DNA of 64,000 nt from Planctomycetota bacterium (GCA_014192625.1 BJHM01000020.1:1-64000); one strand, 5' to 3'; positions 45,942 to 55,165 are shown, counted from the stretch's first letter. A program made the numbers and translations. The notes: generated by a model not told the origin, from the sequence alone.

Positions 45942-46688
45942 CTACGGTTTCTTTGCGATGCAGAGCAGGCTGTGGCCAACAGGGAAGGACAGCCAGCGCA
46001 GGAACCAGCGTTCGCTCGACATCACTGCAGTGAACATGCGATTTAGTAGCGATGGCATTTGCACGCTGGTGTTGTTGTAGCCATCCGGCAACTTGCCAAA
46101 CCGCTCGCGCAGCTTCTGCAGCAAGATCGCCGGCACGATCAGCGGGAGCAGGAACGCATTGAAGTAACTCATGCGTCGCACTGCGAGGCCCGCGCTCTGC
46201 AGGGCGAGCCTGAGTCTGCCTGCGGTGTAGCGGCGGCAGTGGTGTGCGATCTTGTCATTCTGCGACCAGAGCCACTGGTAGGCTGGCACGGAGAAGAACA
46301 CGCGGCCACCCGGCTTTAGCACGCGGGCAATCTCCGCCATCGCAAGTTGCTCCTCTGGGATGTGCTCGATCGTGTCGAACAGGCACACGAGGTCAAAACT
46401 CGCATCAGGGAACGGCAACTCGTAGCCAGACCCGCAGAGCACGCGTTGGAAGCCGCGTTGGGCACAGTATTGAACGTAGTCGCGGTCGATGTCGAGGCCG
46501 TGCACGGTGCCGTAGCGCTGGAGCGGACCGAGCATGCCGCCAGCACCACATCCGACTTCGAGCACGCGCAGTGCAGACTCACCGCGGAGTTCGCGATCGA
46601 GTAGATCGAAGAAGATTCGTCGGCGGCTTACAAACCAGAAGTGACTGTCTTCTAGCTTCGCAAACGTTGCATACGCGATTCGGTCCAT
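45942..46688 (-). CDS. Class I SAM methyltransferase (glycan cluster)
   Basis: A 248-residue methyltransferase of the Methyltransf_11 kind: VLEVGCGAGGML (SAM motif I), HGLDIDRDYVQYC, DLVCLFDTIEHIPEE (motif II with the Asp) and LKPGGRVFFSVPAYQW. A hydrophobic segment (FLLPLIVPAILL) near residue 180 suggests membrane contact or a lipid-linked substrate. It lies 11 bases after a second methyltransferase on the same strand, next to glycosyltransferase and O-antigen ligase genes, so it may act on a surface glycan or its lipid carrier. Substrate unknown. Confidence 0.83.
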   Translation of the reverse strand: MDRIAYATFAKLEDSHFWFVSRRRIFFDLLDRELRGESALRVLEVGCGAGGMLGPLQRYGTVHGLDIDRDYVQYCAQRGFQRVLCGSGYELPFPDASFDLVCLFDTIEHIPEEQLAMAEIARVLKPGGRVFFSVPAYQWLWSQNDKIAHHCRRYTAGRLRLALQSAGLAVRRMSYFNAFLLPLIVPAILLQKLRERFGKLPDGYNNTSVQMPSLLNRMFTAVMSSERWFLRWLSFPVGHSLLCIAKKP

Positions 46689-46699
46689 GCTCGTGAGTG

Positions 46700-47641
46700 C
46701 TATACGGGCTTGGCGACGACGATCATTTCGTCGCGCGGATTGACGTAGAGATTGCAGCCGGCGAAAAGTTTGAGTGGGCTCGCTAGGAGCCCGGTGATGC
46801 GGCCCAATCGACCAGCGCGTTCCGCGATGAACGCAAACGAGACGAACTTGCCAGCATAGGCCGCGGTCAGTTCTTTGGTCGTGAACCCGCAGTCGGCGAG
46901 CAGTCGACGAATCGTCGATGGTGAGAAATGGTAGAGGTGCTCATGGTGCTTGTAGTGATGCCAGCGGCGGCCGAGTAGCCGCGCCCAGAGCGACTGGACA
47001 TTTTGGGTTTCAAGCAACAGTTGGCCGCCTGGTTTTAGCAGCGTGCGAACGCGCCGCAAAATAGCTTGCGGGTCTGGGATGTGTTCGATGACGTCCCACA
47101 AGGTGATGAGGTCAAAGGAGCCCGCCTGCAGATCCAGCGCCACGGTTGCCTGCTCGAGCGTGCCGATATGGATTTTGTCAGCACCGATGGCTTCGACCGC
47201 ATCTTTTGCGATTGCCGCCGACAACTCGACGCCAAACACATCGTGCCCAGCGCGCTGCGCGACACGCAGGAAGAAGCCCGCCGCACAGCCGACGTCGAGA
47301 ACCCGCGCTGGTTTTGGCACGTGCCGATTTACCAGCCGCATGCGGCGGCGGAAGGTCTTCAAATACAGCTCGCCGGCGCGGGCGTAGTCGGCGTAGCCAC
47401 GGATCTTTGGGTTGTCGCTCTTCCAATAGCCAGCATCGTAGATCGCTTCGAGCGCCATACCTTGCAGGCGTGGTGTCACGTAGACGAGGCCGCAGCCATC
47501 GCAGCAAAGGACGCGGAATGGCCCGTCGGCAAACTTCAGCGTGCTGCGTGAATCGCCGCACAACTGGCAAGTTTGAATCTCTGCCGCGCCCAACAGAGTC
47601 GTTGTCGAAGGGGTATTGCCAGTTGGCGTATTGCAGGTCAT
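46700..47641 (-). CDS. Zinc-ribbon class I SAM methyltransferase (glycan cluster)
   Basis: A 313-residue protein with an N-terminal metal-binding ribbon: CQLCGDS, then CCDGCGLVY, the pattern of C-methyltransferases acting on sugars or nucleotide-bound substrates. The catalytic fold follows with VLDVGCAAGFFLRVA, FGVELS, and DLITLWDVIEHIPDPQAIL. The C-terminus ends with a hydrophobic patch. Its zinc-ribbon class is often found beside glycosyltransferases. Gap to the upstream GT2 gene is 192 bases without a gene. Substrate unknown; a surface-sugar role is inferred from the neighbourhood. Confidence 0.85.
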   Translation of the reverse strand: MTCNTPTGNTPSTTTLLGAAEIQTCQLCGDSRSTLKFADGPFRVLCCDGCGLVYVTPRLQGMALEAIYDAGYWKSDNPKIRGYADYARAGELYLKTFRRRMRLVNRHVPKPARVLDVGCAAGFFLRVAQRAGHDVFGVELSAAIAKDAVEAIGADKIHIGTLEQATVALDLQAGSFDLITLWDVIEHIPDPQAILRRVRTLLKPGGQLLLETQNVQSLWARLLGRRWHHYKHHEHLYHFSPSTIRRLLADCGFTTKELTAAYAGKFVSFAFIAERAGRLGRITGLLASPLKLFAGCNLYVNPRDEMIVVAKPV

Positions 47642-47833
47642 TCGAAGACGCTTTCTCCGCCCAACGCGAGGTCGTTTTCTTGGCCGCTGCAGCCAAGCGG
47701 TTGCACGAATTGGCTCAGCATGGCGGGCCGGGAAGATTGGTGACGTGCTGCTGCATCAGGATCGATCGTCGGCCGTCGTTGCGCTATCACTGGATCGCAA
47801 CTGGGATCGGTCCGAGTTCGGGATTTCAAAACG

Positions 47834-48601
47834 CTACCTTGCCCCATCTAGCTTGGGAGCGTCGCCTTTTGGGACGCCGTCGCTTGGCTCGCAGAAGCGT
47901 TTCCGGCAGATGGTGCAAAACATCAGCCATGCGGTCTTTGCTTGACGACCAAAGGTGTCGCTGTGCTTGGACTCGCCGCCCATGCGCGGTGAGTATGTCA
48001 CCGGCACCTCGATCACGCGGCAGCGGGCTTGCAGGGCCGCGCACATCATCTCCGGAGAAAACGCGGGGCCGGTTTCGCGCAGGCGGTGTCGGATCCGCTT
48101 ATAGGTGTCGCGCGTCAACGCGCGGAAGGTGCAGCCCACGTCCGTGAACCGGGGCTCGGCGGGCCGAAACCAGCAGGTCTGCAGCCACTTCGCCATGAAC
48201 ACGTTGCCCCAACGCAGAAAGCTACGCATGTTGGCACCTTGGTCGAGCATTTGTCGCGTGGTGCGCGTGCCCATCACCATGCCAGCGTCATCAAGGTAGA
48301 CGAGCAGTTTGATTACATCGCGCGCCCGGAAACTGCCGTCGGCCTCGACCAAAACCAGGATGCTGCCGTTCGCTGCATCCATCCCGGCAAGTAGCGCAGC
48401 GCCATAGCCTTTGGTTTTTTCCTGGATGACGCGCGCACCAGCTGCGCTTGCGATTGCGGCGGTGTCGTCGCTGCAGTTGTTGTCGACCACCACCACTTCG
48501 TCGATGTGCGCCTCGGCGCTGAACTCCTCGACGACTTGACGAATAGTAGTCGCCTCGTTGTAAGCGGGGATGATCAGGGAAATCGTTCGATCGCGATACA
48601 T
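47834..48601 (-). CDS. Family 2 glycosyltransferase (DPM/DesVII-like)
   Basis: A 255-residue GT-A glycosyltransferase: SLIIPAYNEATTIRQVVEE, VVVDNNCSDDT, and GYGAALLAGM, then the metal-binding region LVEADGSFRARDV in place of a canonical DxD, and MGGESKHSDTFGR near the end. It resembles dolichyl-phosphate mannose/glucose synthases that charge the lipid carrier, but no C-terminal membrane helices are seen. ATG 48601 was preferred over upstream starts. Divergent from the SGNH gene by 28 bases. It heads the minus-strand glycan run. Confidence 0.85.
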   Translation of the reverse strand: MYRDRTISLIIPAYNEATTIRQVVEEFSAEAHIDEVVVVDNNCSDDTAAIASAAGARVIQEKTKGYGAALLAGMDAANGSILVLVEADGSFRARDVIKLLVYLDDAGMVMGTRTTRQMLDQGANMRSFLRWGNVFMAKWLQTCWFRPAEPRFTDVGCTFRALTRDTYKRIRHRLRETGPAFSPEMMCAALQARCRVIEVPVTYSPRMGGESKHSDTFGRQAKTAWLMFCTICRKRFCEPSDGVPKGDAPKLDGAR

Positions 48602-48629
48602 TGTCAGGGTGAGGATAGTATCAGCCGCA

Positions 48630-49559
48630 ATGCATGCGAAGCTAAGAGCTGCTTGGTTGGTCACCTGGCTGTGCGGTTCGAGCGCGGTTGGTCAGGTTTT
48701 GGCGGCCGCCATTCCCGCAGTGGCACCGTTGCGCGTGTTGGTGGTGGGTGCAAGCCTCAGCGCGGGGTTCATCGATGGCCCGTTTGCCGGCGGCAACGCC
48801 GAGAACCACACCATTGCCTTGGCCCGGCTGCTGCGTAGCTGGCTCGGCAGTGAGGCCAAGGTGCAGAACCGCTCCGACCTGCTGATGTTCATGGATCCAA
48901 CCAAGATTGGTATGAGGCAGATGGAGCGCGCCAAGCAGGACGGCGGGGACCTTCTGTTCGCGATCGATTTTTTGTTCTGGTATGGCTACGGCTACACCGA
49001 GTTGGCGCCGTTGGACGAGCGCAAGGCCCGCATGGATCGACTCGAGCTCGGGCTAGCACAGCTTGGCACATGGCAAGGCCCGATCGTGCTCGCTGACTTT
49101 CCCGATATGCGCGGTGCGGCACGCCGGATGTTGTCGCCGTTGCAGGTGCCGAGTCCTGTAGTGCTCGATGCCCTCAATGTTCGCGTTGTAGAATGGGCCA
49201 AGGCACGCGATCACTGTTGCGTCCTGCCGCTGCGTGCGCTGGTCACAGGCATGAAGGAAAGCGGCGTGCAGATGCAGCTTTTAGACGGGCCGCTTTTTGT
49301 GAAGCCGATGGCGATGTTGCAGAGCGATCAGCTGCACCCCAACCGGCTAGGCATGGCGTGGTTCATGTTTCAAATTCAAGATCCAGTGCGCAACCTGCTC
49401 ACTTCGCAACAGGCCGCGTTGTTGCCAAAGTGGACGATCGATCAATGTGTAGCTGCGGCAGATGCCACTATGGATGTCGCAGATATGCGTGCCGATGCAG
49501 ACTCCGGGGACACCCAGCAACCGGCATCGCCCCGCAAAAAGAGCGCGGCCAAAAAGTGA
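48630..49559 (+). CDS. Secreted SGNH/GDSL-type hydrolase
   Basis: A 309-residue protein with a signal peptide (LRAAWLVTWLCGSSAVGQVLA) and an SGNH fold: block I VVGASLSAGF with the nucleophile Ser, a middle FWYGYGYTEL and block V DQLHPNRLG with the Asp-x-x-His dyad. The C-terminus is basic (PRKKSAAKK). Such enzymes remove or transfer acyl groups on glycans or lipids outside the cytoplasm, in keeping with the surface-glycan genes around it. The ATG at 48630 lies 28 bases from the divergent GT2 start. Confidence 0.75.
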   Translation: MHAKLRAAWLVTWLCGSSAVGQVLAAAIPAVAPLRVLVVGASLSAGFIDGPFAGGNAENHTIALARLLRSWLGSEAKVQNRSDLLMFMDPTKIGMRQMERAKQDGGDLLFAIDFLFWYGYGYTELAPLDERKARMDRLELGLAQLGTWQGPIVLADFPDMRGAARRMLSPLQVPSPVVLDALNVRVVEWAKARDHCCVLPLRALVTGMKESGVQMQLLDGPLFVKPMAMLQSDQLHPNRLGMAWFMFQIQDPVRNLLTSQQAALLPKWTIDQCVAAADATMDVADMRADADSGDTQQPASPRKKSAAKK

Positions 49560-49589
49560 TCTTGCGCCGTTTTGCCGATGCTGTTCAGG

Positions 49590-51686
49590 CTATTGGGGGA
49601 AGAGCGGACGCCAACTGCTCAGAGCCCGCAGTCGCTTCGCCGGTGCGCCGATCGCCGTGATCTGCCAGGCAAGGAGCACCGAGTCGTGCAGAATTTCTGC
49701 CGCGCGATCGGCCTCTTTTGGTACCTCGGCATCGAGCGCGAGTAGTGCGATCAGGGCAAGCATGCGCGGATCATTCTGTAGCTTGGCGGCAATGCAGGCC
49801 TGCTTTGCCGCCGCAAATTGCGGCTGAACGTTGCGCTTTGCGAGCCATTCATTGCCGCCACCGACCACTGCTAGGGCGCAGTACAGCGCCGCTTCTGCGC
49901 GGTAGCGAAGTTCGGCCGTAGCAGCGTTCTTGTCGTGCGATAGCCGGGCGAAATCGTCAAAGATGCCGGCGAGTTTTGCTCGCAGTCGCCAGTGCGGCTC
50001 TTGATAGAGAATCTGTACGACGAGGTCGTGGTCGTTCTGTAGAAACGCGAGCTCTGCAATTTGCAGCAACAGGCCTGGATCGCCGGGATCGAGCGCGGTG
50101 GCGCGCTTTAGTGCCGCTTTTGCCGATGTAAGATCGCCGCGAGCGACCAGCACTTCGGCATGCAGACGATGCAGGCTCGGATCGTTTGGCCGCGCTGCGA
50201 GTGCGCGCTCGGCGGCGGTCAACGCATCGGTCTTTGCGTAGTTGTTTGGGGTCGTTCTGGCTGGCTGCTCGGCAAGGCTTAGCCATTCTTGAATGAGCAG
50301 CTGCTCGATCTTTGGTTGTGCAAATGCGTGGCTTTGAGCGCGCAAGAGAGCCTTGATGTCGGGCGTTGTTTTATTAGCGCGGCTTGCCTGGTAGTCAGCG
50401 GCATCCTGATTTGTGAGGATCGGTTGCAGGCCGCAAAAGAGCAACGCGACACCAAAGCAGCGCAACATGCAGCGAGTAAAAAAACCGCAAGGGAGCACCG
50501 CTGGCGTGGTGCTTGGTGCGAAGGCAAACATGAAGGCCAGTGCTGCGCACGGGGCGTTCCAAAGTGGTGCGCGCACCGCCATAAGGCCGAGCAATGCGGC
50601 AAATGGCACGAGCTGCGCGCGGTCTGACCACGAACAGCGCAGCAGCGCGATTGCGGCTGCGAGCCAGAACAGCAGCGCAGGCACGCCACCTTCGACGGCG
50701 ATTTGCAGGTAGTCGTTGTGCGCGGTCTGCGGACATGCTGAGAACTGCCGATCGAAGGACGACAATTCGATTTCGTGTTGCGAACGATAAAGGGGGTAGT
50801 CGATGGCGAAGCCTGAGAGTCCGCGACCAAAAAACGGCGCGTCCTTGATCATCGCAATACAACTCGCGCGGATCTCGCTGCGAACCGCGAGCGTCGCGGT
50901 TTGCTTATTTGCCACTTGCTCCTGCGCGGCAGGTTCGACATTGCGAAAGGGCGCAGGTCCGATCGCGTCGATTGCAAAGCCACAGCCGGCGCCAACCAAA
51001 AGCGCACAGAGCAACGTGAGCTTGCGCATGCGTGCGGCCGTGACCGCAAACAGGAACCATGCGGCCGCGAGTGGCAGCGCGACGAGGCTCGATCGAGAGC
51101 CATCAATCGGCAGGTATGCGCCGCCGATCACGAGTGCTGCAATTGACCAGCGTGGCCGTTCGATGCCGAGCACGAGGCAGGCGGCGAGTCCCACACACGT
51201 CACTTCGGCGGCGACATTCAGGTTGCCGAATACGCTGACGGGTTCGCCCACCGCACCGTATCCAGCAAACTCAGCGATGCCCATTCGCTGCGCGATGCCA
51301 TAGATAGAGGTGAGGAGTATTACGGTTGGCAGCGACACTGCCCATGTTGCGCGCGGCACACTGGGGCTCAGCATTGTCAACAGGACTAGCGCTGCTAGGT
51401 AGCTGAGGCTTTCCCATTGCCGCGCGAGCGAACTTGTCGATGCGAGGGCCGGCAGCAACAACCAGAGGATGCCGCACAAAAGTAGTCGTGTAGGCAGCCG
51501 CAACGAAGCAAAGCGACCGGGCAAAAGCACGGCGATGAGTCCGAGGATGACGGCGAGCAGGCCGCGCCGAACTTGCTCGAAGTCGAGCCAGAATGGATGG
51601 AACGGCAAGACCAGCAGAGCTAGGCAGAGGAACGCCAGCAGGCAGTTTGTTTTGGGGGCCAGCCTTGCTTTGGACAGTGCGTTCAC
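49590..51686 (-). CDS. O-antigen ligase-like (Wzy_C) protein with TPR tail
   Basis: A 698-residue polytopic protein. Roughly residues 20-410 form ten or so membrane helices of the O-antigen ligase/Wzy_C type, with the characteristic periplasmic loop ACPQTAHNDYLQIAVEGGV. Residues about 440-690 are a soluble TPR-like helical region (ALKRATALDPGDPGLLLQIAELAF). Members join surface polysaccharide to lipid or sugar acceptors. GTG 51686 overlaps the ftsY stop (GTGA), so it is co-translated with ftsY. The soluble tail distinguishes it from plain WaaL. Confidence 0.83.
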   Translation of the reverse strand: MNALSKARLAPKTNCLLAFLCLALLVLPFHPFWLDFEQVRRGLLAVILGLIAVLLPGRFASLRLPTRLLLCGILWLLLPALASTSSLARQWESLSYLAALVLLTMLSPSVPRATWAVSLPTVILLTSIYGIAQRMGIAEFAGYGAVGEPVSVFGNLNVAAEVTCVGLAACLVLGIERPRWSIAALVIGGAYLPIDGSRSSLVALPLAAAWFLFAVTAARMRKLTLLCALLVGAGCGFAIDAIGPAPFRNVEPAAQEQVANKQTATLAVRSEIRASCIAMIKDAPFFGRGLSGFAIDYPLYRSQHEIELSSFDRQFSACPQTAHNDYLQIAVEGGVPALLFWLAAAIALLRCSWSDRAQLVPFAALLGLMAVRAPLWNAPCAALAFMFAFAPSTTPAVLPCGFFTRCMLRCFGVALLFCGLQPILTNQDAADYQASRANKTTPDIKALLRAQSHAFAQPKIEQLLIQEWLSLAEQPARTTPNNYAKTDALTAAERALAARPNDPSLHRLHAEVLVARGDLTSAKAALKRATALDPGDPGLLLQIAELAFLQNDHDLVVQILYQEPHWRLRAKLAGIFDDFARLSHDKNAATAELRYRAEAALYCALAVVGGGNEWLAKRNVQPQFAAAKQACIAAKLQNDPRMLALIALLALDAEVPKEADRAAEILHDSVLLAWQITAIGAPAKRLRALSSWRPLFPQ

Positions 51687-52609
51687 GCGGGCTCGATCTT
51701 GTCGAATGACAGGATCGCGTCGACGTAGTGTTCGGGATTGAACGGCTCGAGGTCGTCCATGCCTTCGCCAACGCCGAGGAACTTCACCGGCACCGGCAAT
51801 ACCTCGCGGATGCCGAACACTGCGCCACCCTTTGCCGTGCCGTCCATTTTTGCGAGGATCAGACCGGTGACCGGTGCTGCCTTGCTGAACTCACTGGCCT
51901 GACGGATTGCGTTTTGGCCGGTGGTGGCATCGAGCACGAGCAGTGTCTCGTGTGGCGCGCTGGGCAGTTGCTTCTGCACGACCCGCACGATCTTTTTCAG
52001 CTCCTCCATCAGGTTTTTCTGGGTATGCAGGCGGCCAGCGGTGTCGAGCAGAAGGTAGTCGACCTTGCGCGCGATCGCGGCGGCGACAGCGTCATACGCA
52101 ACCGCAGCGGTGTCAGCCCCAGGGCCCTGCTTGATGATCGGGATGCCGAGTCGATCGGCCCACAGCGATAGCTGCTCGACGGCGGCCGCGCGAAACGTGT
52201 CGCCGGCACCGAGCATTACTTTGTGCCCTTGCTGCTTCAGATGATTTGCGAGCTTGGCAATGGAAGTGGTCTTGCCGCTGCCATTGACACCGACGATCAG
52301 GATCACCGTTGGTCCAGGGGTGGTTTTCGCCAGTGGCGCAGCCGCGCCTTCGAGACGCCGCAGCAACATCGCGCGCAGGAAAGCCGGGACCTGTGCTACT
52401 TCGGCGATCTCGCGGCGGGCGTAGGCCGCCTTCAGTTCTTCGACGAGGCGCGTGCCAAGCGGGCCAAGGTCCGACTGATAGAGCACGTGCTCCAACTCGT
52501 CGAGAAACGTCGCGTCGAGCTTGCGTCCGAGCGAGAACAGCCTCGACAGGCCCCGAGTCAGGACCTCGCGCGTCTTCTTGAGTGCCGCGCGCAGCTTGCC
52601 AAACACCAT
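51683..52609 (-). CDS. ftsY: Signal recognition particle receptor FtsY
   Basis: SRP receptor GTPase at the membrane, 308 residues with a short A domain (compare the long acidic A domain in E. coli). The NG domain has the G1 motif [42 protein letters not shown], and [15 protein letters not shown], ending [14 protein letters not shown]. It targets membrane proteins to the translocon. Downstream, on the same strand, it overlaps the O-antigen ligase gene by GTGA; upstream is nusB, 12 bases away. Confidence 0.96.
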   Translation of the reverse strand: MVFGKLRAALKKTREVLTRGLSRLFSLGRKLDATFLDELEHVLYQSDLGPLGTRLVEELKAAYARREIAEVAQVPAFLRAMLLRRLEGAAAPLAKTTPGPTVILIVGVNGSGKTTSIAKLANHLKQQGHKVMLGAGDTFRAAAVEQLSLWADRLGIPIIKQGPGADTAAVAYDAVAAAIARKVDYLLLDTAGRLHTQKNLMEELKKIVRVVQKQLPSAPHETLLVLDATTGQNAIRQASEFSKAAPVTGLILAKMDGTAKGGAVFGIREVLPVPVKFLGVGEGMDDLEPFNPEHYVDAILSFDKIEPA

Positions 52610-52621
52610 GCGTGCCTCGCG

Positions 52622-53089
52622 TCAGGAGTTTTCAGCCTGCTTCTTTACCGTGCGTTCCTGCTCGATGTCCAGGCGCACCCGGTCCAGGATACCGTTGATA
52701 AATCCGCCTGAGTTGGCGGTCGAGAACTTTTTGCCCAGCTCGATTGCCTCATTGATCGCGACCTTGGGTGGTACGTCCGCGCAATGCATGAGCTCAAACA
52801 TCGACATCCGCAGAACGTTGCGGTCGACGCCAGCCATGCGCTTTAGCTCCCAGTTGCGCGTCACGGTGCGCAACCGTTCGTCCAGTTCATCGCGGTGCTG
52901 CAGAGTGCCTTCGACGAGCCGCTTGGCGAAGGTCAACACTTCTTCGTCGCCATGGCTGTCATGGGCGAGCAGTTGCTGGATGCTCTCCCCAGCCTCTTGC
53001 TCATAACGCTCACCGCGCAGGTCGAACTGGAAGAGCAATTGCAAAGCGATCTCGCGGGCGCGAGTCCGGCGGCGTAGGGGCTGGGTCAT
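52622..53089 (-). CDS. nusB: Transcription antitermination factor NusB
   Basis: A 155-residue all-helical protein that joins NusE/S10 in rRNA antitermination. Marks: TRAREIALQLLFQFDL, VLTFAKRLVEGTL, MAGVDRNVLRMSMFELMHC and VAINEAIELGKKFSTANSGGFINGILD. The ATG at 53089 was preferred over an upstream open stretch that continues into ribH. It is 55 bases downstream of ribH and 12 upstream of ftsY. ribH-nusB linkage is common in bacteria. Confidence 0.96.
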   Translation of the reverse strand: MTQPLRRRTRAREIALQLLFQFDLRGERYEQEAGESIQQLLAHDSHGDEEVLTFAKRLVEGTLQHRDELDERLRTVTRNWELKRMAGVDRNVLRMSMFELMHCADVPPKVAINEAIELGKKFSTANSGGFINGILDRVRLDIEQERTVKKQAENS

Positions 53090-53144
53090 GGCAATGAGCG
53101 GATCCCTTTTGGGAGCGCAAACAGTAGCGCCTTTCACTGATACC

Positions 53145-53615
53145 TCAACTAGGGAGAGCGCGACGGAGTTGCGCCATGGCGATTGCCGCCGCTGCGGCAT
53201 CGGCCCCCTTGTTGCCGGCATCGCCACCCGCGCGCGCCAATGCCTGCGCCATTTCGCTGCACGTCAGCACGCCTAATGCAATCGGCACGCCGGTGGCAAG
53301 GGTCACGCGCAACACGCCGTCCGTCACCGCATGGCATACGTAGCCGTAGTGATCGGTGCCACCTCGCACCACCGCACCGAGCGCAAGGACGGCATCATGG
53401 CGACCAGATTTTGCCAGCCATTGGCAAGCAAGTGGCAGTTCGAAGGCGCCCGGCACCCATGCGACCGTGATCGCGTCGTCCTGCACGCCGCGCTGTCGCA
53501 GCAGGTCGAGGGCGCCTTGCAGCAGTCGCTCCGTCACCACTTCGTTGAAGCGTGCGACCACGATTGCGATGCGAAGATCGTGGCAAGAAATAATGGCGGG
53601 CACTTCGTGAACCAT
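53145..53615 (-). CDS. ribH: 6,7-dimethyl-8-ribityllumazine synthase
   Basis: Penultimate riboflavin enzyme, 156 residues: RIAIVVARFNEVVTERLL, VPGAFELPLACQW, LGAVVRGGTDHYGYVCHAV (substrate-binding His), and PIALGVLTCSEMAQALARAG. The usual capsid- or pentamer-forming fold is expected. The run is ribH-nusB-ftsY on the minus strand. No FMN riboswitch was recognised upstream. The C-terminus is Ala-rich. Confidence 0.96.
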   Translation of the reverse strand: MVHEVPAIISCHDLRIAIVVARFNEVVTERLLQGALDLLRQRGVQDDAITVAWVPGAFELPLACQWLAKSGRHDAVLALGAVVRGGTDHYGYVCHAVTDGVLRVTLATGVPIALGVLTCSEMAQALARAGGDAGNKGADAAAAAIAMAQLRRALPS

Positions 53616-53656
53616 GCAATCGAAAACGGTAGCCCGCCGCAGGCTCCGCGCAAAGG

Positions 53657-54499
53657 CTAGGCTCGTACTGGGGCCTTGACCGGCAGTGGTTCTTGGAACA
53701 GCGATGGATGCAGGTAGGTCAGTTGATGCGTGATGTTGAGCAGGCTCTCGGACTCGCCGACTAACAGCATGCCGCCCGGTCGTAGCACGGAGCGCATGTT
53801 GCTGAGCACGCGTTCCTTGCTCGGGCGATCGAAGTAGATCATCACGTTGCGTAGGAAGACGAAGTCGAAGGTGCGGTTTGGCAGCACATTCATCAGGTTG
53901 TGCTGCTTGAATGTGATGAAGGGCTGCAACCGTGGAGCGATCTGGAAGTGCTCCGTGTCGATCTGCTTGAAGTAGCGACGCTGGATCTCCAATGGCGTCT
54001 GGCTGAGCGCGTAGGGCCGGTAAATACCTTGGCGCGCTTCCGTGAGCACGGATTGGCTCAGGTCGGTACCGAGGACTTCGACGCGGATGCCGCCAAATGC
54101 TTCGCCGAGCACCTGCTCAAGGCAGATCAGAATGGTGTAGGCCTCGGCACCGGTGCTCGAGGCCGCGCTCCAAATGCGCAGCCCGTGTCGTTTGGTCTCA
54201 GGTAAGCCGACTTGCGCTTTTGCCCATTCCTTGAACAACTCCCAATGCCGCGGGCAGCGGAAGAAGTAGGTCTCGTTGGTGGTGATCGAGTCGAGGAAGT
54301 CCTGTAGCTCAACATGCTGACTCGGCATTTGGATGTGCGCTAGATAGGCCAGGTATTGCATCTGGCCGGTGGCGCGCAAACGCCGCCGCAGGCGGTTGCT
54401 CAGCAGGGACCGCTTGTCGGCTGGATAGTGGATGCCGGTCAACCTGTGGATCAAATCGTGATACAGGCGGAATTCTTCAGGGTCGAGATCACGTTCCAT
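53657..54499 (-). CDS. cheR: CheR-type chemoreceptor methyltransferase
   Basis: A 280-residue SAM-dependent glutamate methyltransferase: an N-terminal helical domain (FRLYHDLIHRLTGIHY), the NETYFFR stretch, SAM motif SAASSTGAEAYTI (usual form ASTGEEPYSL), EVLGTDLSQSVL, and FLRNVMIYFD. It adapts receptors by methylation. No other chemotaxis gene is near, so it may serve a distant or non-flagellar chemosensory cluster. It is upstream of ribH on the same strand by 41 bases. The Ala in place of the second motif Glu is unusual. Confidence 0.92.
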   Translation of the reverse strand: MERDLDPEEFRLYHDLIHRLTGIHYPADKRSLLSNRLRRRLRATGQMQYLAYLAHIQMPSQHVELQDFLDSITTNETYFFRCPRHWELFKEWAKAQVGLPETKRHGLRIWSAASSTGAEAYTILICLEQVLGEAFGGIRVEVLGTDLSQSVLTEARQGIYRPYALSQTPLEIQRRYFKQIDTEHFQIAPRLQPFITFKQHNLMNVLPNRTFDFVFLRNVMIYFDRPSKERVLSNMRSVLRPGGMLLVGESESLLNITHQLTYLHPSLFQEPLPVKAPVRA

Positions 54500-54667
54500 C
54501 GGCGGGTATCCAGTAGGTGAGGGGCGCTAGGCTTGCAGTGGCATACGAGTCTCGGTGCGCGGCCAGCGTGGCTGCGTCCGTCGCGGCTTGCAATCGGTGC
54601 TATCTCCCTTGCTGCGTATCGGCGGTCACTCATTGACTCTGCATAGGGTGAAGTACGCAGGCCCAAT

Positions 54668-54754
54668 CAGCCTCGCCAGTCAGCCTTGCCAGTCAGCCTC
54701 GCCAGTGAGCCTCGCCAGTGAGCCTCGCCAGTGAGCCTCGCCAGTGAGCCTTGC
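54668..54754. repeat. 13-bp tandem repeat, six full units
   Basis: [CG]AGCCT[CT]GCCAGT repeats at 54668, 54681, 54694, 54707, 54720 and 54733, then a partial copy at 54746. It lies in the space between cheR and the small membrane-protein gene, on the latter's 5' side. Confidence 0.9.
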
Positions 54755-54775
54755 TGCGGTCAGTCTCTAGGCTAC

Positions 54776-55165
54776 ATGATTCCTGCGATTGGCTTTTGGA
54801 GCTCTTTTTGCGTCACGCTGGCGCTACTCGTCACCTCGTTGGTATCTGGGCTTCGCGGTGGCCGTCGCGTGCATCTGGTCACTGGGCCACTCACTCTGGT
54901 GATGCTTTTCGTGACGATCGCATGCACCAAGATATTGATCCGCGACTACGCATTTCCCGAACCACAACTGAGCTTCCATTTGAAGTTCGCGATCACGGCT
55001 GCTGTGGCCGCTGTGCCGGTGCTGCTGACCGGGTTGTGGTTCTTGCGTTGCCCACGCGCAAGGCTGTGGCACCGGATCGCAGTCTGGACCTTCGTAGTAA
55101 CGGCCCTTTCTGCCACGGGAACGGGGATCTGGCTATTTAGCTATGCGACGTTGAAGGCGGATTGA
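54776..55165 (+). CDS. Small four-helix membrane protein (paralog of 21155-21640)
   Basis: A 129-residue protein with four hydrophobic helices. The shared signature with the gene at 21155-21640 is GLRGGRRVHLV after helix 1, a matching hydrophobic run, HLKFAIT, and GTGIWLF in the last helix. ATG 54776 was preferred to GTG 54731, which would put the tandem repeat in the coding frame. Function unknown; DUF420-like proteins are a distant guess. It stands alone ahead of lepB by 96 bases. Confidence 0.6.
   Translation: MIPAIGFWSSFCVTLALLVTSLVSGLRGGRRVHLVTGPLTLVMLFVTIACTKILIRDYAFPEPQLSFHLKFAITAAVAAVPVLLTGLWFLRCPRARLWHRIAVWTFVVTALSATGTGIWLFSYATLKAD

Noticed and set aside
47638-47847. A small 69-codon frame between two glycan genes
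   Set aside because: It overlaps both neighbours' ends and has no start signal or family pattern.
54668-54754. Possible CRISPR array
   Set aside because: Units are 13 bp and directly abut with no spacers, and no cas genes are present. It is a simple tandem repeat.
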